From positions 1 through 9,647 of the forward strand of contig SFGV01000067.1 in assembly GCA_004557545.1 (NCBI GenBank): a stretch of 9,647 bases of DNA, written 5' to 3'. Position 1 is the stretch's first letter. Each line of letters begins with the position of its first letter. Source of the stretch: Succinatimonas hippei (GTDB lineage: Bacteria > Pseudomonadota > Gammaproteobacteria > Enterobacterales > Succinivibrionaceae). A model generated the notes under the pieces. That model searched no databases and was not told the DNA's origin. It saw only the letters and a list, made by a program, of their open reading frames with translations. The translations under genes were made by a program, and so were the position numbers. Shown here in pieces: positions 5,573 to 9,647 of the stretch.

Positions 5573-6739
5573 ATGACACGCGCTTTTTTGTCAGGTAATG
5601 AGGCCTTCGCGCAGGGCGTCAGGCTCTCAAGAGTTCAGGTGGTCTCGGCCTACCCCATAACCCCGCAGACTACCGTGGTTGAGGCGCTTGCCGGCATGGC
5701 CGCCAACGGAGAATTAAACGCCCGTTTTCTGCACGTTGAGTCAGAGCACAGTGCGCTTTCGGCGGCCATCGGAGCCTCGATGACCGGAGCGAGGACCTTT
5801 ACGGCTACCTCATCCCAGGGGCTTTTATACATGGCCGAATGCCTGGTCTACGCCTCAGGCGGACGTTACCCCATTGTCATGATGAACGCCTGCCGTTCCA
5901 CCGCTCTGCCGTGGAATATTTACGGTGACCAGCGAGACAGCCTGCTGCTTGCCGACTCAGGCTGGATCCAGATCTACGCCAAGGACGCTCAGGAGGCCCT
6001 GGATCTGGCGCTTATAGCCTACCGCGTGGCCGAGGATCCGGAGGTTTCAACGCCATGCATGGTATGCCTTGACGGTTTTACCATCACCCATACCTACGAG
6101 GCGGTTGATGTTCCCTCGCAGCAGCAGGCGGACGCGTTCCTGCCACCATACAGGACCAGCAATCGCTTTGACTTTGAGGATCCCAGAAACCTCGCTTTCT
6201 CGGCAGGCCCTGAGACCAACTATATGTTCAAGAAAAAAGAGCACGAGGGAATGCTCAGGGTGTTCGGCGCGCTTGAAAAAGCCGAGAAGGATTTTAATGA
6301 GATCTTCTCGCGCAGCTACAGCGGCGCTCTTGAAACCTTCGCGACAGAGGACGCTGAGGTCGTGGTTGTAACTCTCGGCGCTGTCTACGGACTTGTAGTA
6401 GAGGCGGTAAAGAGCCTTAGAAAACAAGGGATCAGGGCTGGAGCGATAAGACTTCGTCTCATCAGACCCTTCCCGGCCGGGCAGCTCAAGGAAGCTCTTT
6501 CACAGGTAAAGCATGTCGCGGTGCTTGAGAAGGACATCTCCTTTGGCTATGAGGGAGCCGTCCTGTCATGGGTTCGCGCCGCGGTGCAAAAAGGCGGGCT
6601 TGATTTGAATGTCTGCGGCTTTGTCGCCGGGCTTGGAGGGAAGGATATCCCTGAGGCTTATATTGAATACGCCGCGAAAACTGCGCTGTCAGGCTTTAAC
6701 GGAACCAGGTTCCAGGGCTTTGATGAGGAGGATCTTTAA
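5573..6739 (+). CDS. porA: 2-oxoacid:ferredoxin oxidoreductase, alpha subunit
   Basis: The 388-residue alpha subunit supplies the pyrimidine-binding half of the thiamine diphosphate site and the transketolase C-terminal-like domain. Motifs in order are SAYPITPQT (25-33), VESEHSAL (55-62, with the glutamate expected to activate the cofactor), TFTATSSQGLLYM (75-87) and the substrate-side loop NACRSTALPWNIYGDQRDS (105-123), followed by GWIQIY. The C-terminal domain starts near 260 (VVVVTLGAVYG) and includes RLRLIRPFP. The Arg-containing loop resembles pyruvate-type more than isovalerate-type enzymes as I remember them, but an aryl substrate is equally possible. An AAGGAG ribosome site (5561-5566) overlaps the end of the delta gene. 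The last codons, for DEEDL, contain the AGGAGG used by the beta gene. Confidence 0.93.
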   Translation: MTRAFLSGNEAFAQGVRLSRVQVVSAYPITPQTTVVEALAGMAANGELNARFLHVESEHSALSAAIGASMTGARTFTATSSQGLLYMAECLVYASGGRYPIVMMNACRSTALPWNIYGDQRDSLLLADSGWIQIYAKDAQEALDLALIAYRVAEDPEVSTPCMVCLDGFTITHTYEAVDVPSQQQADAFLPPYRTSNRFDFEDPRNLAFSAGPETNYMFKKKEHEGMLRVFGALEKAEKDFNEIFSRSYSGALETFATEDAEVVVVTLGAVYGLVVEAVKSLRKQGIRAGAIRLRLIRPFPAGQLKEALSQVKHVAVLEKDISFGYEGAVLSWVRAAVQKGGLDLNVCGFVAGLGGKDIPEAYIEYAAKTALSGFNGTRFQGFDEEDL

Positions 6740-7663
6740 ATGGCATTAAACGCTAAGAACATTCCCTCAGACGAGCCGTTTTTAGGTCACAAGGCCTGCC
6801 CCGGCTGCGGAGGCGCGCTGGCGCTGAGGCTTGCGCTCAAGATCTTAGGACCAAGAGCGGTGGCCGTGCTTCCGGCAGGATGCATGAGCGCGGTTGGTTT
6901 TAACTTCCCGCAGCTTTGCTTCTCATGCAACGCCGCCATCTCTACCTTCGCGGGGACCGCGTCAATGCTCGCGGGCATAGCGGCAGGCTTTGAGGCTCAG
7001 GGGATCACTGATTTTAAGGCTGTAGGGTTCGCCGGTGACGGCGGCACGGCTGATATAGGTCTGCAGGCGCTTTCAGGAGCCATCGATCGTAATGATGACA
7101 TCCTCTACATCTGCTATGACAACGAGGCCTATATGAACACCGGCACCCAGCGCAGCTCGCTGACACCGCTTGGAGCGGCCACCACGACCACTCCGTACGG
7201 TAGCGCCGTGAAGGGCAACCGCCTTTCAAAAAAGAACATGTTTGAGATTGTCACGGCTCAGGGCATTCCCTACGCTGCTACCGCCAGCGTCGGGTATCTT
7301 CCGGACTTTATGAAAAAAGTCGAAGAGGCCGCGGCAATCAGGGGAACCAGATACATTCACGTCATTGCCCCCTGTCCGACAGGCTGGGGAGTCAGACCTG
7401 ATGAGACCATAGAGATAGCCAAGGCAGGCGTCGACTGCGGTCTGTGGTATCTGGCCAAATCAGAATACGGGGCAACAACCCTTACCAGAAACCCGAGGGT
7501 ATTTACACCCATAGGTGATTACCTCAGGGCACAAAAACGCTTTAGTGGCATCAGTGAAGATGACATAGAGCAACTTAGAAAAGAGCGTGACCTCAAGTGG
7601 AGCCGCCTGCGCGGCGAACTAGGTGACGCGGGCTTGTCAGGAAAAGGAGAAACCAGACTATGA
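6740..7663 (+). CDS. porB: 2-oxoacid:ferredoxin oxidoreductase, beta subunit (thiamine diphosphate and [4Fe-4S])
   Basis: The 307-residue beta subunit holds the diphosphate side of thiamine diphosphate and the proximal iron-sulfur cluster. Likely cluster ligands are Cys20 and Cys23 (CPGCGG), Cys48 (PAGCMS) and Cys212 (IAPCPTGW). The thiamine diphosphate motif begins GDGGTADIG (99-107) and continues to ILYICYDNEAYMNTGTQRSS (121-140), where Asn128 and the NTGTQ stretch complete the Mg-binding site. Cys60 and Cys63 (LCFSCN) are extra. The ATG follows the alpha stop with no gap, and its AGGAGG (6726-6731) lies inside the alpha coding region, suggesting stoichiometric coupled translation. Length and motif spacing are normal. 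Confidence 0.93.
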   Translation: MALNAKNIPSDEPFLGHKACPGCGGALALRLALKILGPRAVAVLPAGCMSAVGFNFPQLCFSCNAAISTFAGTASMLAGIAAGFEAQGITDFKAVGFAGDGGTADIGLQALSGAIDRNDDILYICYDNEAYMNTGTQRSSLTPLGAATTTTPYGSAVKGNRLSKKNMFEIVTAQGIPYAATASVGYLPDFMKKVEEAAAIRGTRYIHVIAPCPTGWGVRPDETIEIAKAGVDCGLWYLAKSEYGATTLTRNPRVFTPIGDYLRAQKRFSGISEDDIEQLRKERDLKWSRLRGELGDAGLSGKGETRL

Positions 7664-9072
7664 CAACCAGCAAAGAGGCTACAGCGCGCGAGCTTGAAGA
7701 CCAGAAAGGTCTTAGCGCTTCAAATGATCTTGTATTAAAGGCCAGGGCTTACCGTAAATACTGGGATGAGCACCTGGAAACCATGCCAAGGGCCGAGCTT
7801 GAGGCAAAGCAGCTTGAGGATCTCAAGGAGATTGTTGCGTTCGCCTATGAGCATTCGCCTTACTACCGCCGTACCTTTGACAAGGCAGGAGTAAGCCCAT
7901 CGGACATACATTCGCTCTCTGATATCGCAAAGTTCCCGTTTATCGACAAAAAGACCGAGCGCGATACCCAGGGTATAGGCTCAATGCTCGGAGAGCTGTG
8001 CTGCGTTCCTGAGGAGGATGTAACCTTCATCTCAACCTCTTCAGGCTCAACCGGCGTTCCGACCATCAGCCCGTTTACTGCTCAGGATTTCAAGGAATTC
8101 CAGGAGACTGAGTCTCGCTGGTTCTGGCAGGTAGGCATGAGACCGAACTCACGCTACATTCACGCGCTGAACTTCTCGCTGTATGTAGGCGGACCAGATG
8201 TCATCGGAGCGCAGAACTTAGGCGCGCTGTGCATCTGGGGCGGTACCCTGCCCTCTGAGAGACTTTTGTGGGTTCTCAAGACCTATCAGCCTACCGTGAT
8301 CTGGACCTCGCCTTCATACGCCTGGCAGCTTGGCGAGAAGGCGCTCAAGAGCGGCATCAATCCCAAAAAGGATCTCTCGATTAAAACCATCATCGTCGCC
8401 GGCGAGCCCGGCGGCTCAATCGCCGCGACCCGTGAAGCCATCGAGGAGATCTGGGGCGCCATGGTCTATGACTTCTACGGTCTGTCCGATATCTTCGGGG
8501 CATGCGCCGCGATGTGCGAGGTCCGCGATGGTCTGCATATAGCGGAGAACCATATTCTCGTTGAGACCGTCGACCCCAAGACCGGCGCCGTGCTGCCTCC
8601 GGGATCAACAGGTGAGCTTGTGTACACCACACTGCGCAAGCACGCGCGCCCGCTCATCCGCTTCCGTTCAGGCGATATCGGCTGGATCGACTACACCCCC
8701 TGCCCTTGCGGAAGGAGCGCCGGCAGGATCCATGTCTTAGGACGCAAGGATGAGATGTTCATAGTCTCAGCCGTTAACGTGTTCCCGAGCGATGTTGAGT
8801 CAGTGATCCGTTCCTTAAAGGGCATCACCGGTGAGTATCTCATCAGGATCTTTGATCAGGATTACACCAGCAAATACTCTGTCGAGATTGAAAAGAGCGA
8901 GGGTAACCCCGCAAGTGACGAGGAGGTCGCGGCTTTCGTTAGCGCCCAGCTCAAGGGCAGGCTTGGTGTTAAACCCGCCTCAGTGGTTGTCCACGCCGAC
9001 GGTACTCTGGGAACCAGATCAGAGCACAAGTCAAAGCGCGTGATTGACGAGCGCGTTCATACCAAGCTCTGA
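7660..9072 (+). CDS. paaK: PaaK-family AMP-forming acyl/aryl-CoA ligase (phenylacetate-CoA ligase-like)
   Basis: A 470-residue member of the phenylacetate-CoA ligase family, which makes acyl-CoA from a carboxylic acid, ATP and CoA through an acyl-adenylate. Seen in order: the family N-terminus YYRRTFDKAGVSPSDIHSLSDIAKFPF (68-94), the phosphate loop STSSGSTGVPT (125-135), YGLSD (273-277), RFRSGDIGWID (334-344), a C-P-C-G cluster (348-351), the hinge GRKDEMFIVSAVNVFPSDVE (361-380), and the C-terminal RSEHKSKRVID with Lys457 as probable catalytic lysine. The usual Gly before that lysine is His456. The ATG overlaps the beta stop (ATGA), with AAGGAGA at 7644-7650. Operon partnership with an oxidoreductase implies a shared acyl-CoA; phenylacetate, indoleacetate or another acid is possible, so the symbol indicates family only. 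Confidence 0.88.
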   Translation: MTTSKEATARELEDQKGLSASNDLVLKARAYRKYWDEHLETMPRAELEAKQLEDLKEIVAFAYEHSPYYRRTFDKAGVSPSDIHSLSDIAKFPFIDKKTERDTQGIGSMLGELCCVPEEDVTFISTSSGSTGVPTISPFTAQDFKEFQETESRWFWQVGMRPNSRYIHALNFSLYVGGPDVIGAQNLGALCIWGGTLPSERLLWVLKTYQPTVIWTSPSYAWQLGEKALKSGINPKKDLSIKTIIVAGEPGGSIAATREAIEEIWGAMVYDFYGLSDIFGACAAMCEVRDGLHIAENHILVETVDPKTGAVLPPGSTGELVYTTLRKHARPLIRFRSGDIGWIDYTPCPCGRSAGRIHVLGRKDEMFIVSAVNVFPSDVESVIRSLKGITGEYLIRIFDQDYTSKYSVEIEKSEGNPASDEEVAAFVSAQLKGRLGVKPASVVVHADGTLGTRSEHKSKRVIDERVHTKL

Positions 9073-9094
9073 CATTTCCCTAAAATGACTTCAG

Positions 9095-9122
9095 GGAGCG
9101 CCACAGGGCGCTCCTTTTTTTT
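9095..9122 (+). terminator. Rho-independent terminator of the oxidoreductase-ligase operon
   Basis: A perfect 8-bp GC-rich stem GGAGCGCC (9095-9102) / GGCGCTCC (9107-9114) with an ACAG loop is followed by eight T residues. It lies 22 bases after the ligase stop codon. Confidence 0.95.
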
Positions 9123-9201
9123 GTCTATTTACAGTAAATTAGCCTTCTGGCGGTCTTTACCTAGGCCTTGAATGAAAACTTTGAACAAAATTCAAACAGA
9201 T

Positions 9202-9241
9202 AACGAACGCAATGCTTTACGTTCGCGTTGCGTTCGTTTTT
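9202..9241 (+). terminator. Second hairpin with T-tract downstream of the operon
   Basis: An 11-bp perfect inverted repeat, AACGAACGCAA (9202-9212) and TTGCGTTCGTT (9228-9238), with a 15-base loop ends in a run of five T (9237-9241). It has terminator form on the + strand. It could be a back-up terminator or the surviving terminator of a lost gene. The gene-free stretch 9073-9398 otherwise holds the first terminator, a TTTGAA-N5-TTCAAA dyad (9180-9196) and the right end of an insertion element. Confidence 0.6.
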
Positions 9242-9261
9242 AAGCTAGAACAAAGTCAACT

Positions 9262-9410
9262 ACCCCACCTAACGCCTTCGGCGTTTGAGGTGGGAGCTTG
9301 TAAGTCGGAAATACATAGGTACTAACGACATCATAAGATATCTCCCTATATCCGCCTACATCATCGGGTGGCTGACAACACCCGCTTTGCTAAGGAGTTT
9401 ACTCCGAAGC
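9262..9410 (-). ncRNA. Possible omega-RNA (TnpB guide RNA) scaffold remnant
   Basis: In IS200/IS605 elements the guide RNA of TnpB covers the end of tnpB and the right end of the element. Here, on the minus strand, the tnpB stop is embedded in a hairpin (GGAGT/ACTCC around 9394-9405), then comes CGGGTG/CACCCG (9365-9384), then the right-end hairpin. The guide portion would be copied from sequence just below about 9262. Assigned by position and hairpin content; transcription is not demonstrated, and the associated TnpB is defective. Confidence 0.45.
9264..9294 (-). repeat. IS200/IS605-type right-end hairpin
   Basis: CCCACCT (9264-9270) pairs with AGGTGGG (9288-9294), and AACGCC (9271-9276) pairs with GGCGTT (9280-9285) around a TTC loop. 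Two unpaired bases (9286-9287) bulge from one side. An imperfect subterminal hairpin with a bulge, located shortly after the tnpB stop on the same strand, is what TnpA recognises at element ends. The element boundary should be a few bases below 9264. Confidence 0.65.
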
Positions 9411-9647
9411 AGTTGTTATTCTTTCGTAACGAGGATGGTTATCTCCGGAAATCCACATCGTTCCGAGAAGTTGTATATTCATAGCTCCGATACGGTCATC
9501 GTTGGATTTGTAACCTGAAGAATGCGACTTCTCCACAGGCATACATACATAAAAGATCAGTGATAAAAGCAGGAATTTACATGACAAGATCTTGATATAA
9601 AAGACGAACTTTAGCGTTTTAGCATTAGGGTAATTTTTATTAGAAAT
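9399..9647 (-). pseudogene. tnpB: C-terminal fragment of a second, degraded tnpB
   Basis: The minus-strand frame ending at the TAA 9401-9399 reads GYKSNDDRIGAMNIQLLGTM then WISGDNHPRYERI, which is the extreme C-terminus of a TnpB. It includes the RuvC-III region, with the likely catalytic Asp in NDDR. Recognisable similarity begins around 9545 (VCMPVEKSHSSGY). The zinc-ribbon cysteines expected just before GYKSND are replaced (SHSSG), and upstream sequence to the window edge carries no clear TnpB coding, so the copy is broken. The frame opens with an ATG at 9587, but that is not a credible gene start. It lies in the same orientation as the left-hand element, which lacks this part. A + strand ORF over the same bases is a shadow. 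Confidence 0.75.

Noticed and set aside
6047..6427. Minus-strand ORF of 126 codons inside the alpha subunit gene
   Set aside because: Antisense shadow with no ribosome site and no recognisable domain.
9202..9294. Could the tandem hairpins be CRISPR repeats?
   Set aside because: The two hairpins differ in sequence and spacing and no repeat recurs with regular spacers.
9285..9518. + strand ORF of 77 codons at the right edge
   Set aside because: It is antisense to the tnpB C-terminus and its hairpin tail, has no ribosome site, and its protein shows no family features.

Overview
The window looks like a chromosomal segment of an anaerobic gammaproteobacterium. A Salmonella-length CorA (316 aa), Proteobacteria-style LysR and GntR regulators and strong AGGAGG-type ribosome sites sit beside an oxygen-sensitive, four-subunit, archaeal-style 2-oxoacid:ferredoxin oxidoreductase. 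A gut or rumen lineage such as Succinivibrionaceae would fit, but that is inference from gene content, not a database match. The central ~8.3 kb is GC-rich and densely coding, entirely on the + strand. Both flanks are AT-richer and carry minus-strand remnants of IS200/IS605-type elements.

Layout. (1) 1-~750, minus strand: an IS200/IS605 element with a Y1-transposase gene (tnpA, with HVQ in place of the usual HUH motif) and a decayed tnpB. The TnpB N-terminus is followed, in a shifted frame, by a RuvC-proximal piece. (2) 808-2363: an FCD-type GntR regulator translationally coupled through a TTGA overlap to a 10-helix EamA-type transporter. (3) 2364-2590: a structured leader with competing hairpins and a proline-rich 24-codon upstream ORF, then corA (2591-3541). 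(4) 3580-4539: a LysR-type regulator, followed by an intergenic region with a TTATAG-N7-CTATAA dyad about 67 bp upstream of the likely start point of the next operon. (5) 4725-9072: a five-gene operon with tight junctions (4-bp overlaps or gaps of 0-3 bases): oxidoreductase subunits gamma, delta, alpha and beta, then a PaaK-family AMP-forming acyl/aryl-CoA ligase, closed by a textbook rho-independent terminator. (6) 9260-9647, minus strand: the 3' end of a second tnpB (degraded zinc ribbon, RuvC-III region), a hairpin-rich omega-RNA-like tail and a right-end hairpin.

How the genes may work together. The oxidoreductase interconverts a 2-oxoacid plus CoA with an acyl-CoA plus CO2, using ferredoxin. 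The ligase makes an acyl-CoA from a free acid with ATP. Together they could turn a free arylacetate or branched-chain acid into a 2-oxoacid by reductive carboxylation, for amino-acid synthesis, or process 2-oxoacids oxidatively. The LysR gene directly upstream and the LysR-type box before the operon suggest inducer-dependent control. GntR-EamA and CorA are probably separate transcription units. No CRISPR array, tRNA or rRNA was seen.
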